Below, piece after piece: positions 26,153 through 36,300 of a DNA stretch of 64,000 nucleotides; position 1 is the stretch's first letter, and each line of letters opens with the position of its first letter. The notes under the pieces are model-generated. The model saw nothing but the letters and a program-made list of their open reading frames with translations, was not told the DNA's origin and did not search any database. Source of the DNA: CAZEQJ01 sp964514385 (GTDB lineage Bacteria > Bacteroidota > Bacteroidia > Cytophagales > Cyclobacteriaceae). Location: contig CAZEQJ010000008.1 in NCBI GenBank assembly GCA_964514385.1, forward strand, positions 1 through 64,000, read 5' to 3'. The position numbers and the translations under genes were made by a program.

Positions 26153-26898
26153 CCGATATTAAGAATTTCGCATCCCTTTCTGGCAGCATCCTGTTCGGCT
26201 TTTTTCTTACTTTTGCCGTATCCATGCGCAAGAGGTTGATCATGAAAGACCACCTCTGCCGTATACTGCTTATGGTTTCCAATCATTTTCTCTTCCAAAA
26301 TACGAAACTCAACCGCTTTGTTTTCTTTTTGGGCATATTCAATGATCTTGCTTTTGTGGTTAGGGTTTTTCTCTATCAGAATATCCAGGTCAATGTGCTG
26401 GTTTATAATACGGTTGATAATAAACCGGCGGGCGGAACGGTAGCCCTTATCCAGGTAAACGGCACCGATAAATGCCTCGAGGCAGTTGCCGAGCACTGAC
26501 GATCGCTTCAATTGTACTGCCCATTTTCTAAGTGAATGGTTTATGAACTCGTCGATACCCAGTGATGCGGCAACCCTGTTCATGGTATCCCGGTTTACGA
26601 TACGTGAGCGGATATCGGTAAGAAAGCCTTCGCTTTTAGTAGGGTATTTCTGATATAGAAATTCAGCTACAACAGCGCTCAATACAGCATCACCAAGGTA
26701 TTCAAGGCGTTCATTGTTGACCTTGTTCCCATTTTTAATGGTACGACTGACGGAAGCATGGAGGCTGGCTAACAGGTAAAGCTCAGTGTAATAAGGTCTC
26801 TCTCCCAGTATCTGCCTGATCTTTTTACGGTATGATCTCTGCTGCCGGGAATAAAAGGTCAACCCTGAGGTTAATCGCCTTAGCGCAAGGTTATTCAT
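26149..26898 (-). CDS. rnc: Ribonuclease III
   Basis: Double-stranded RNA endonuclease for rRNA and mRNA processing. The 249 residues include an N-terminal RNase III domain with the signature NERLEYLGDAVLSAVVAEFL (about 60-80) and the second catalytic acidic region LEAFIGAVYLDKG (about 138-150). They also include a C-terminal dsRNA-binding domain (about 185-249, ending KKKAEQDAARKGCEIL). It overlaps fabF by 8 bp and nadE by 4 bp. The acpP-fabF-rnc order is widespread in Bacteroidota and other bacteria. Confidence 0.95.
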   Translation of the reverse strand: MNNLALRRLTSGLTFYSRQQRSYRKKIRQILGERPYYTELYLLASLHASVSRTIKNGNKVNNERLEYLGDAVLSAVVAEFLYQKYPTKSEGFLTDIRSRIVNRDTMNRVAASLGIDEFINHSLRKWAVQLKRSSVLGNCLEAFIGAVYLDKGYRSARRFIINRIINQHIDLDILIEKNPNHKSKIIEYAQKENKAVEFRILEEKMIGNHKQYTAEVVFHDQPLAHGYGKSKKKAEQDAARKGCEILNIG

Positions 26899-28144
26899 TT
26901 ACTTTACCAAAAACAATGGAACTGTTATGTCCACCAAAACCGAAAGTGTTGCTTATGGCAATATTCACTTTTCGCTCCTGTGCCTCATTTAACGTAAGGT
27001 TGAGTTCAGGATCTATTTCGGGGTCAAGTTCAAAATTGTTTATGGTCGCCGGTACCTTATCATGGGCGACAGCGAATATAGAGGCAATAGCTTCGATAGC
27101 GCCGGCAGCTCCCAGCAGGTGGCCCGTCATAGACTTGGTAGAGCTGATGTTGATATTGCGGGCCTGTGCACCAAATAATTTTTCAATAGCTTTTAGCTCG
27201 GCAACATCTCCTAATGGTGTGCTTGTGCCATGCACATTAATATAATCTACCTGATCGGCATTGAGGTTGGAATCCTTCAGTGCATTTTGCATTACCTTGA
27301 AGGCACCTAGACCTTCCGGGTGGGGAGCCGTCATATGGTAGGCATCGGCAGAAAGGCCACCACCGAGGACTTCAGCATAAATTTTTGCACCCCTTTTTAC
27401 AGCGTGCTCATACTCTTCAAGTACGAGGGCACCTGACCCTTCACCTAATACAAAGCCATCGCGGGTTTTATCAAATGGCCGTGATGCCGTTTCAGGTGAG
27501 TCGTTTCTTTCAGATAATGCTTTAAGCGCATTGAAACCGGCGATACCCGATTCAATGACTGCCGCTTCGGATCCTCCGGTAATCATGACATCAGCATAGC
27601 CCCAGCGGATATAGTTAAGTGAGTCTATAATGGCATTGGAAGAGGATGCACATGCGGACACAGTAGCATAGTTAGGTCCGGTAAATCCATGGCGGATAGA
27701 AATCATACCCGGCGCTATATCGATGATAAGTTTCGGGATGAAAAAAGGGTTGAAACGTGGTGTTCCATCACCTCCGACGTAGTTACTCAGTTCTTCTTCG
27801 AAGGTTCTGAAACCTCCGATGCCGCAACCCCAGATAACGCCCACTCTGTCTTTGTCGATCTGTTGATCAGAAAGATTGGCGTCTTTAATCGCTTCATCTG
27901 TAGTTACGATGGCATATTGCGTAAAGCGATCCATCTTGCGGGACTCTTTTCTGTCAAAAAATGCCGCAGGATCAAAACCTTTAAGCTCACATGCAAATTT
28001 GGTCTTGAAGTTAGTGGTATCAAAATAAGTAATGGGACCAGCGCCGCTTACACCTTTTTGAAGGCCATTCCAGTATTCTTCTTTGGAATTACCTATGGGG
28101 GTTAGTGCGCCCAGTCCCGTTACTACAACTCTTCGATGGTTCAT
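26891..28144 (-). CDS. fabF: Beta-ketoacyl-ACP synthase II
   Basis: Elongates acyl-ACP by condensation with malonyl-ACP in type II fatty acid synthesis. The 417 residues show the RRVVVTGLGALTPIGNS opening, the catalytic Cys in ATVSACASSSNAI (about 160-172), and the two histidines in NVHGTSTPLGD and STKSMTGHLLGAAG, ending with NTFGFGGHNSSIVF. It lies 22 bp after acpP and overlaps rnc at its end. Confidence 0.97.
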   Translation of the reverse strand: MNHRRVVVTGLGALTPIGNSKEEYWNGLQKGVSGAGPITYFDTTNFKTKFACELKGFDPAAFFDRKESRKMDRFTQYAIVTTDEAIKDANLSDQQIDKDRVGVIWGCGIGGFRTFEEELSNYVGGDGTPRFNPFFIPKLIIDIAPGMISIRHGFTGPNYATVSACASSSNAIIDSLNYIRWGYADVMITGGSEAAVIESGIAGFNALKALSERNDSPETASRPFDKTRDGFVLGEGSGALVLEEYEHAVKRGAKIYAEVLGGGLSADAYHMTAPHPEGLGAFKVMQNALKDSNLNADQVDYINVHGTSTPLGDVAELKAIEKLFGAQARNINISSTKSMTGHLLGAAGAIEAIASIFAVAHDKVPATINNFELDPEIDPELNLTLNEAQERKVNIAISNTFGFGGHNSSIVFGKVNE

Positions 28145-28166
28145 AAAAGTTATGAATGTCCCCGAA

Positions 28167-28403
28167 TTATTTCACGTGCTCTTCCAGATAGGAAATAGCT
28201 TGTCCAACGGTGGCTATATTTTCAGCCTGATCGTCAGGGATGGAGATATTGAATTCCTTTTCGAACTCCATAATAAGTTCTACTGTATCAAGAGAGTCAG
28301 CACCCAGATCATTTGTAAAGCTGGCTTCTGGTGTAACTTCTGATTCCTCTACACCTAATTTGTCAATAATAATGTTCTTGACTTTAGTTGAAATTTCCGA
28401 CAT
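28167..28403 (-). CDS. acpP: Acyl carrier protein
   Basis: Carries growing acyl chains on a 4'-phosphopantetheine arm. The 78 residues are acidic and contain the modification site GADSLDTVELIM (Ser in DSL). The position immediately before fabF confirms the fatty-acid-synthesis ACP rather than a specialised one. It is first in the acpP-fabF-rnc-nadE unit and is divergent from the IPExxxVDY-family gene across 129 bp. Confidence 0.97.
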   Translation of the reverse strand: MSEISTKVKNIIIDKLGVEESEVTPEASFTNDLGADSLDTVELIMEFEKEFNISIPDDQAENIATVGQAISYLEEHVK

Positions 28404-28532
28404 TTCCGTATCAAGTTTAGTTTAAGCACTGCAAAGAAATAGATTAAAAATGGTAAAATCAAACAATTTGTTAACACGACGTTTACATGGTCAGTCGGCA
28501 CAAATCCAGAGCAGGTTGTAAAAGGGACAGGT

Positions 28533-28958
28533 ATGAGGCTAAATATTGATAAAGGGAATTATCTGGAGGGGCTACATGTATACGGGCTTTCCTCTGCACT
28601 CAAAATGTATACGCTTGCATGGAAAATAAACCAGGAGCTGGAGATAAGCCTGGCCATGCAGGAGGACAAACAAATTCAGCTCAAAGGGCAGGAAATCCGT
28701 ATCCGGTACTACCTTTATGAAACAGAAAATACGTGCGTCAGATTATTAAAAAACCGTAATCAGATTGATACCTCATCTCAATTTATTTATTTAGTGCCCG
28801 AATTAAATTCTTTCGATTATCTGCTTACCATTCAAATAAGCAAAGATCAGGTCATTAACCTTAAAGAATTCAGTTCTATGCAGCAAATTGACGGAATAAA
28901 TATGGCTGTAAACGTGCAGAATGATAAACTTAAGCACCTCGAAAACCTTATATTTTAA
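28533..28958 (+). CDS. IPExxxVDY-family protein
   Basis: A 141-residue Bacteroidota-specific protein named after its motif, present here as VPELNSFDYLL near residues 87-97. It is predicted soluble and mixed alpha/beta, with a C-terminal segment NMAVNVQNDKLKHLENLIF. No activity is known for the family. It is 3 bp upstream of pyk; this neighbourhood is, as I recall, conserved in Bacteroidota, which suggests co-expression with pyruvate kinase. Confidence 0.85.
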   Translation: MRLNIDKGNYLEGLHVYGLSSALKMYTLAWKINQELEISLAMQEDKQIQLKGQEIRIRYYLYETENTCVRLLKNRNQIDTSSQFIYLVPELNSFDYLLTIQISKDQVINLKEFSSMQQIDGINMAVNVQNDKLKHLENLIF

Positions 28959-28961
28959 ACC

Positions 28962-30392
28962 ATGCAAGACATTATTTTTAACAGGTCAAAAATTGTAGCT
29001 ACAGTAGGACCGGCTAGTAACACCCGTGAAATGCTCGAAAAACTTGTGAGAGCAGGGGTTGATGTATTCCGGCTCAATTTTTCCCATGGTACACACGATG
29101 TACACCAGGAGGTGATACGCCATGTGCGGGCAATAAATAAAGAGTTTGGCACCCACGTTGCCATTTTACAGGACCTCCAAGGGCCTAAAATACGTACCCG
29201 CGAAATTACCAAAGGTATGGTGGAAATCGAGGAAGGCCAGGAGCTGCGGATAACTACAGATAATGTTATCGGAGATGCCACACGCATCAGTACTACCTAC
29301 AAGCCCTTGCCGAATGATGTGACGATAGGCGATACTATTTTGATCGATGACGGTAACCTCGAATTGAAAGTGACCGGTAAGGAAGGCAATGAAGTGATCA
29401 CCAAAGTCATTTACGGTGGGCCATTGAAATCACGCAAGGGCATTAACCTGCCTGATACGAAAGTAAGTGCACCCTCATTGACAGAAAAGGACCATGAAGA
29501 CTTACTTTTTGGACTCGAAAATGAAGTAGACTGGGTGGCCTTGTCATTTGTGCGTCATGGTGATGACATCAGACAACTCAAGGAAATCATCAAAGAGAAG
29601 GGTACTCATACACGTGTCATTGCCAAAATTGAAAAACCTGAGGCTATCCAGAATATAGATGATATTATCAGTGTTACAGATGGCATCATGGTAGCACGGG
29701 GCGACCTTGGTGTGGAGATGCCTATGGAAAAGGTTCCGGCATTGCAGAAGATGCTGGTAAGAAAATGTAATGCTGCTGCCAAACCTGTCATCATTGCCAC
29801 GCAGATGATGGAAAGCATGATCGATAATCCTCGCCCAACACGTGCAGAGGCCAATGATGTAGCCAATGCAGTGATGGATGGAGCTGATGCGGTAATGTTG
29901 TCTGCCGAAACTGCAGCCGGCAAATATCCTGTGGAGACCATTCGGGCAATGACCAAGATTATCACCAGTACCGAAAAGGATGATCTTATATACAATAAGT
30001 TCACCACCATACCGAACAGCAGTGAAACTTTTACCAACGACAAGCTTGTAGAGGCTGCATGTCGCTTAAGTCAGGAGGCCAATGCGGCGGCTATTGTTGG
30101 ATTAACCAAATCAGGGTACACGGCACTCCGCATCGCCAGCCACCGGCCAAAAGCGGATATTTTTGTGTTTACCTCAGATGATAAGATACTTCCGGCACTC
30201 AACCTGATCTGGGGGGTGCGCGCATTTCATTATGATGAACAAAAGAGCACAAATGCCACTTTCGCTACCCTCGAGGAATTTCTCAAAGAGAAAAAATTAA
30301 TTAAATCCGGTGATCTTTTCATCAATATGGCCAGTATGCCATTGCATTGGCAAAACCGTACCAATATGATGAAGATTACATTGGCAGACTAA
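28962..30392 (+). CDS. pyk: Pyruvate kinase
   Basis: Converts phosphoenolpyruvate and ADP to pyruvate and ATP. The 476 residues show TKIVATVGPAS-type opening (here SKIVATVGPASNT), FRLNFSHGTH, the active-site segment RVIAKIEKPEAIQNIDDI with the catalytic Lys, and MVARGDLGVEMP and ATQMMESMIDNPRPTRAE. The C-terminal allosteric domain is present (about 355-476). It follows the IPExxxVDY gene by 3 bp and shares a 4-bp convergent stop overlap with the NFACT gene. Confidence 0.97.
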   Translation: MQDIIFNRSKIVATVGPASNTREMLEKLVRAGVDVFRLNFSHGTHDVHQEVIRHVRAINKEFGTHVAILQDLQGPKIRTREITKGMVEIEEGQELRITTDNVIGDATRISTTYKPLPNDVTIGDTILIDDGNLELKVTGKEGNEVITKVIYGGPLKSRKGINLPDTKVSAPSLTEKDHEDLLFGLENEVDWVALSFVRHGDDIRQLKEIIKEKGTHTRVIAKIEKPEAIQNIDDIISVTDGIMVARGDLGVEMPMEKVPALQKMLVRKCNAAAKPVIIATQMMESMIDNPRPTRAEANDVANAVMDGADAVMLSAETAAGKYPVETIRAMTKIITSTEKDDLIYNKFTTIPNSSETFTNDKLVEAACRLSQEANAAAIVGLTKSGYTALRIASHRPKADIFVFTSDDKILPALNLIWGVRAFHYDEQKSTNATFATLEEFLKEKKLIKSGDLFINMASMPLHWQNRTNMMKITLAD

Positions 30393-31918
30393 GGTCTGGG
30401 AGGAACCATGATCACCTGTTCACGATCAACCCTCACTTGTCCGGGTGCGGCGCCTTTAAATTTGCGCACGTATTTTCGTAAAGTGAAAGTTACGGCCACA
30501 AGGCTTTCGGTTCTTCTTTTTGAGTGATAGGCAGCAAGTTCAGCAGCTCTTTCCAACACATGGTCGGGTATTTTTGTGCCTTTGGTCTTGATGATAACGT
30601 GGGAGCCGGCGACATCTTTGACATGAAGCCAGGTGTCATCTTTGGAGGTATGGCTCCGCAATATTTCATCATTGGACCGATCATTTTTACCAACATATAT
30701 CTGAAATCCATCATGCGTGTATAGCCTGAAAGGCAGTGGCTCCTCTCTTTTTGATACGCCCTGACTACTGAATTTCCTCAATTCGCGGATGTTATCAGCC
30801 TCAGATACCCGTCTGACTACGTCCTCAGTCTGCTGCATATGGCTTTTCAGTTCTTCGATTTTTTTATTCAGCTGCTGTATCTCAATGGATTGATTTTTAT
30901 GCTTTGCATAGAGTTTCTCTGCAACCTTCTGAGGTGTGGATTTTTCCGGGATTTCAATTTTTATGGACTCGCCGCTATAGAAGTTGAACAGCTCATAATT
31001 GCCGCTTCCTTTTGCCAGGGCGTGGATATTCGCCATTATTACATCTGCGATTTCTTTAGGGTTGCTCTTCTGGACAGCCTTCAGCCGCTCTACCGTGGAA
31101 TCCAGCTTTTTTTCTGCCTTTTTATGATCACGCTGTACTTGTTTTAATATTGCATTCTTCTCGGATTGCAGCAGGTAGGTATAAAAATAGGCTTCAAAAA
31201 AAGCATTGAGGGTATAGACAGCAGAGTTGCCTGTTCTCTTTGCATCTTCAAATGGCAACAGCGATAAAAATGGCTTGCCGGATTGGTGACATAAATAATA
31301 GGTAGGCACTTGTAACAGGTTGTCGATTTCCTGCCATGCCTGCCAGCGATCTTCTATGGACATGTCATGGTACCCTATCGACTTCAGGTAATCAAGGGGT
31401 TCGTTACCCAACGTAGGGTTAAATTTTCTCAGGTCACCCCCACATTCCATAAACCTGGTTCTAGACAGATCTATAGCTCTGTCAGGGAGTTGCGGGTTGT
31501 AAGAGCCCGGCAGCTCAAGTGCTTCCCTGAATTGTGATTTTAATATTCCTTCCTTGAAATGAATGATGTTGGAACGGTTGCCAAATAGCATAAACTGCCA
31601 TTCGCTGCCGTCACTTAATGTTAGAATCAATACCCGCTCAAAGGAAGCGCACCTGACAGCCTCTACCGTTTCGTTGATACATTCATGGAAAAGGGTGACA
31701 ACATTTTTTTTTGCCTTGCTGAATTTTTCAGGAAAATGGAGTGAAGAAAATGAGGACGTAAAATGAGCTCTGAAGTAAAATAGCCTTCCGTCAGTTTGTT
31801 GAAATTCGATTATCAGCTCATCCTTTTGCTGGCTGAACGCCATATTTATCCGGCTACCTGAAAGCAGAATATTCAGTTCACTGGCAAGCTGCCTGAGAAA
31901 GTAGAAATTATTATGCAT
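30389..31918 (-). CDS. NFACT-family protein (RqcH/Rqc2-like)
   Basis: A 509-residue protein related to RqcH, which binds split 60S/50S subunits carrying peptidyl-tRNA and directs alanine-tailing in ribosome-associated quality control; fibronectin-binding protein A is an older name. The N-terminal NFACT-N region (about 1-240) has the expected beta/HhH character. A helical coiled-coil region spans ~270-380. The C-terminal NFACT-R domain (about 395-490) includes TWLHVKDVAGSHVIIKTKG. It overlaps the MBL hydrolase gene by 8 bp at its start. Bacteroidota RqcH activity is inferred from the family. Confidence 0.88.
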   Translation of the reverse strand: MHNNFYFLRQLASELNILLSGSRINMAFSQQKDELIIEFQQTDGRLFYFRAHFTSSFSSLHFPEKFSKAKKNVVTLFHECINETVEAVRCASFERVLILTLSDGSEWQFMLFGNRSNIIHFKEGILKSQFREALELPGSYNPQLPDRAIDLSRTRFMECGGDLRKFNPTLGNEPLDYLKSIGYHDMSIEDRWQAWQEIDNLLQVPTYYLCHQSGKPFLSLLPFEDAKRTGNSAVYTLNAFFEAYFYTYLLQSEKNAILKQVQRDHKKAEKKLDSTVERLKAVQKSNPKEIADVIMANIHALAKGSGNYELFNFYSGESIKIEIPEKSTPQKVAEKLYAKHKNQSIEIQQLNKKIEELKSHMQQTEDVVRRVSEADNIRELRKFSSQGVSKREEPLPFRLYTHDGFQIYVGKNDRSNDEILRSHTSKDDTWLHVKDVAGSHVIIKTKGTKIPDHVLERAAELAAYHSKRRTESLVAVTFTLRKYVRKFKGAAPGQVRVDREQVIMVPPRP

Positions 31919-32681
31919 CGGGTAGCGTTACCTCAAGTCCATCATGTGCGAGCAGGATATTATCGGGCAGCGATTCCGATACCTCTCTGTGTAATCCCAT
32001 TTTATGGCTGATATGAGTAAAATAGGTTTGGTCTGCCTTTATTTTTTTTGCTATGTCAATGGCTTCTTCCAATGTGAAGTGGGAATGGTGTTCAGTGCGC
32101 TGTAATGCATTAAGCACAAGTACTTTAAGGTCCTTCAGTTTTTCAAACTCCGCCTCTGGTATATGGTTGGCATCGGTTATGTACGCAACGTCACCAATAC
32201 GATAACCGAAGACCGGGATTTTGCCGTGAATAACGTGGATGGGTATAATGACGACGCCTTCAACGGTAAAGGGCTCGTTGTGGATCACATGTGTCTCTAT
32301 TTCCGGAGCACCCGGATATTTCGGGCGTGAAAAGGCATATTGGAAATCATCATGAAGCCTGCGTACGGTCATATCATTGGCATAGACATTGATTGGCTCA
32401 TGCTGCATAAAATTGAAGGATCGTAATTCATCCATCCCCGCGGTATGATCGCGGTGCGGATGGGTATAGAGCACTGCATCTACGCGTGATATCTTATGAC
32501 GTAACGCCTGTTGCCTGAAATCAGGCCCCGTGTCAATGATAAAATGTTTGTCACTGTGGCTTATCCAAGCGCTTGTCCGCAGGCGTTTGTCCTGAAAGCT
32601 GATGCTTTTGCATACTTCGCATGTACAACCTATCTGCGGGATACCCTGCGATGTACCGGTGCCAAGAAAGGTTAACTTCAA
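31911..32681 (-). CDS. MBL-fold metallo-hydrolase (PhnP-like)
   Basis: A 256-residue metallo-beta-lactamase-fold hydrolase, probably a phosphodiesterase in the PhnP group. Metal-binding motif YTHPHRDHTAGMDELR (about 77-92) is intact. The early LGTGTSQGIPQIGCTCEVC adds a cysteine pair typical of PhnP-type enzymes, and later GDVAYITDANH and TYFTHISHKMG supply further ligands. It overlaps the 90-residue hypothetical upstream by 4 bp and the NFACT gene downstream by 8 bp. Confidence 0.88.
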   Translation of the reverse strand: MKLTFLGTGTSQGIPQIGCTCEVCKSISFQDKRLRTSAWISHSDKHFIIDTGPDFRQQALRHKISRVDAVLYTHPHRDHTAGMDELRSFNFMQHEPINVYANDMTVRRLHDDFQYAFSRPKYPGAPEIETHVIHNEPFTVEGVVIIPIHVIHGKIPVFGYRIGDVAYITDANHIPEAEFEKLKDLKVLVLNALQRTEHHSHFTLEEAIDIAKKIKADQTYFTHISHKMGLHREVSESLPDNILLAHDGLEVTLPDA

Positions 32682-32950
32682 AGTTCAAGCGTGGTTTGGG
32701 AAAGCGCTGAAAAGAATTTTCTGTTTTTTTCGCTAAAATGAGTCTGATCCAGCTCTATTTCCTTCAGAATATCCAGGAGGCAGTTGATTTTTCCTTCCAT
32801 GGTATAGTATTTATTTACGACAGCCACGCGTGTATCTTTCAATATGCAGTACCCGGAATTGAAGCTACCCTTTTCATACCGTAGCACATAATCGGACTCG
32901 GCAAAAAGGTCTTCCAGGCGGGATAGAAAATGGCGCGTATATTTTACCAT
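32678..32950 (-). CDS. Conserved Bacteroidota hypothetical protein (90 aa)
   Basis: A small soluble protein without a name I recognise. It has a basic/aromatic N-terminus (HFLSRLEDLFAESDYVLRYE), a central strand pair around YCILKDTRVAVVNKYY with two scattered cysteines, and a helical C-terminus. It fits exactly between the receiver gene (no gap) and the MBL gene (4-bp overlap), so it is translated with them. The compact packing argues it is a real gene. Confidence 0.75.
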   Translation of the reverse strand: MVKYTRHFLSRLEDLFAESDYVLRYEKGSFNSGYCILKDTRVAVVNKYYTMEGKINCLLDILKEIELDQTHFSEKNRKFFSALSQTTLEL

Positions 32951-33328
32951 TTACCGCGTATATTTTTTTACCATCGTCACCAACTGATCAAAGTTCAGGG
33001 GCTTTGGGATGTAGTCCGTAATGCCAATTTTCGCAAATTCCTCCATTGTAAAATTCTGTGCATTACCGGTGACGGCAAGTATCGGCACCTGACTGATCCC
33101 GGGGTCGTCCAGTTCCCTGATGGCGCGTGTGCATTCCACGCCATCCATTACGGGCATTGCAAGATCCATCAGGATTATATCTACAGGTTGTTTTTCCAGG
33201 AATGAAAGAACGTCTTTACCATTTTTCACGGAAAAAATTTCAAAATTCTGCAGCTGTAGTATTTTTCTGGTAAGGTTCTGAATAACAGAACTATCTTCAG
33301 CTATCAATACTTTTTTCTTTTGACTCAT
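32951..33328 (-). CDS. Stand-alone response-regulator receiver domain
   Basis: A 125-residue single CheY-like receiver with no output domain. Acidic pair in LIAEDSS (about 8-14), phosphoacceptor Asp55 in ILMDLAMPVMDG, the Thr in AVTGN (about 86) and the Lys in YIPKPLNFDQ are all present. It starts 32 bp inside the end of the hybrid kinase gene, implying that it is the kinase's dedicated partner, possibly fed from the kinase's HPt domain. Output must be by protein interaction. Confidence 0.92.
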   Translation of the reverse strand: MSQKKKVLIAEDSSVIQNLTRKILQLQNFEIFSVKNGKDVLSFLEKQPVDIILMDLAMPVMDGVECTRAIRELDDPGISQVPILAVTGNAQNFTMEEFAKIGITDYIPKPLNFDQLVTMVKKYTR

Positions 33329-36300
33329 GTTGTGTTATGCTGGAATAGTATGCATTAAATTTATCAGTAAATCGCTCAAATTCCTTTTTTATCTGGGTCA
33401 ATTCACTTTTTAAACCACTAAAAACGTTATTTTTTAGTTGACCTTCAACTTTTTTTACGAGAGATGCCAGTTTCAGTGCCCCAAGTGTTCCTGCATTGCC
33501 CTTTATGGTATGCAGGTTTCTTCTGATATCTTCGAATTCACCTTGTCTTAGCATATCATCGCTTTGTTGCAACATCGCAAATGTTTCTTCAAAGAAGTCG
33601 GCATAAACCGACTTCAGCATGTCAAGGCCACCGATGTTTACCAGCTGGTCCGCTACTTCCTGCTGGAAGGTGCTGTTGTTTTCTTCTATGTAAGCTTTGC
33701 GAAGTCCGGAAGTGTCCATGTTCATCCATTTGGCTGTCACCTCTACCAGCGTCACCGGGATGATAGGCTTGGAAATATAATCATTGAGTCCCTCACTCAG
33801 AAACTGCTTTCGGTCATCTTCCATGCTATAGGCCGTCATGGCAATAATGGGTGGTGTCGCACTCCCAAGTTTTTCGCGCATACGTTTGGAGGCTGTTATA
33901 CCATCCATTTCAGGCATTTGGATGTCCATGAAGATAATATCAAAACGGTTATGTGTGGCCTGGTCTATGGCTTCAGACCCGCTAAAGGCGAGTGTGACCG
34001 AAGCCCCAGCCTTTTCCAGTATTTCATTGGCCACCTGCTGATTGACACGATTATCATCTACAAGCAGTATTTTCGGTGAAAGATCGCTAAAAAAACCTGA
34101 AATGGCCACTTCTTCACTCTTTGTGACTTCCTGAAAATCACTCAGTTCTGAAAGTTGATGTAGCTGCACACTAAACCAGAATGTGCTTCCCTTGCCTAAA
34201 GTGGATTCAACACCGATATCACCTCCCATAAGATGTGTCAGGTTTTTAGAAATTGCCAGGCCCAGTCCTGTGCCGGAGAAGGCTTTGGTAGTCGAGTTAT
34301 CCAGCTGAGTAAAGTTGGTGAACAGGCGCTGCTGGTCTTCGTCGCTTATGCCTATCCCGGTATCGGATATGGAAAAGCGGAGTGTTTTTTCCGTCATCGT
34401 TGTGGCTACTGTGACGTTTCCATTTTCAGGCGTAAACTTGATGGCATTTGACACAAGGTTGGATAAGACCTGCAACGTTCTGGTCTCATCCAGGATAACA
34501 TCATCTTTTGTTGCCGGGTCATGGTCGAGCCTGAGTTTAATATTTTTCTGGTTGGCCATATGGCTGAAAAGCGCTATGATCTTGTTTAGCAGGTCCAGCA
34601 GGGATACCGGCTTTAGCTTCAGGGCCATCTTACCGGCCTCAATTTTGGATAAATCCAGAATATCATTGAGTATAACCAGCAGCGTCTCAGAAGACTTTTT
34701 AATGGTGTCGACGTAATAGGACTGCTTCTGGTCCAGCGTAGTTTCCTTTAAAAGTGATATCATGCCAATGACACCATTCATAGGTGTTCTCAGCTCATGG
34801 CTCATATTTGCCAGAAACTGTTCTTTTACCTTCAGCGAGTGCTCAGCTACCTCCTTTGCTTTAACAAGCTCCTTATTCACTTTTTTAAGATAGGTGATAT
34901 CCCTTGCCACACCCTCGATATATACGCTGGCATCTTCCTGATCTTTGAGCAGCCTTACATTGCAGAGACATGTAATAATAGTGCCGTCATTTTTTACGAT
35001 GGAGGCTTCAAAGTTACGTACACGTTGATCACGTACCAGCTGTCGTATAAGGTCCTTGGTGCGTTGGGTATACAGATAAAAGTTGGTGATATTTTTTCCG
35101 ATCAGCTGGCTGGAGGAGTAGCCTGTCTGCTCAAGTACCGAGGGGCTTATCATTTCAATAATACCATTCAGTTTACATCTGAAATGAATGTCCTGGAAGG
35201 ATTCGTAGATGTTTCTGAATTTCTCTTCACTTTTTCGCAGTTGCAGCAGGGTTTCTTTTTTTTCGGTCACATCTATGCCAATAGCCGATATCTCATCGAC
35301 TTCCCCGCCAATATAAATCGGGTTGAGGTAGATATCTTTCCACTCGATATCACCCTCCCGGGTAGTATGTTTAAATTCCACATTAACATATTCTCCGGCA
35401 AGTACCCTGTCAAAGAGCTCACGCCATTGATTGAAAAATGTCGGCGAGATGGCGGGGCGGTTAAGTTTAGGTTCTTCACCGTAGATCTGCTCGAAGAGGT
35501 TGCTGAAGTTGGTATTGAAAGAGGTGAATTTCCACTGGCGATTGAGGGTACAGCTGATATTGTTTGACTGTTCAAAAATTGCTTTCAGACGCGCCGCCTG
35601 GGATTGTATTTCTTCAAGGTGGAGCTTGCGGTCTATCGCAAGGGCAATCTGACCGCTGACAAAATTCAGCAGGTCAATATCCTGGATGATGTAGTCCGCA
35701 TCTTTGCGGTAGGACTTTACCGCAAGCAGGCCTATGGCTTTATTTTCAATTTTCAGGGGTGCGCCGAGCCATACCGAGGGTATATGCTCGATGGGGTTAA
35801 TTTTCCCGTTTTCTATCAGGCCCTCAATTCCCTCACGATACAGGAGTGTAGCCTGATCTTTGAATAATACATACTCAGTGATGCCCATACCTTCACTTCT
35901 GAGGTAGGGCCTGGGCTGAGGTATACTTTTTTCATCTACATAATAGGGGAACGTAAGTACTTCATCCTGAATAAGCGCAATGTAGAAGTTATCCGCAATC
36001 AGGATTTCCTTTAGTTCCTGATGAATGGCGCGGTACATTTCTTCAATATTCTTTGTTTCGAGTGTCAGCGTAGTGATGCGAGAAAAAAACAGTTCTACCT
36101 TCTCAAAACGTTGTTTTTCAATATTGGCCTGCAGAATAAAAAGATAACATTGCCCATGGTCGTCCTGCAGCGTGATTTTATGAATCTGACCTGAGACGGA
36201 CAGGTTTGTGTGAAACTTACTTATCAGTTCAAAATAATGCTGTGGTTTTTCCGTATGTCCTTCACGAATCAGTGACGAAACCTGGCCGAACTCGAGTTTG

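Noticed and set aside
34797..35567. Long (256-codon) plus-strand open frame inside the hybrid kinase gene
   Set aside because: It lies entirely antisense to clear PAS domains, has no recognisable motif and no separate promoter; it is a by-product of the kinase coding sequence.
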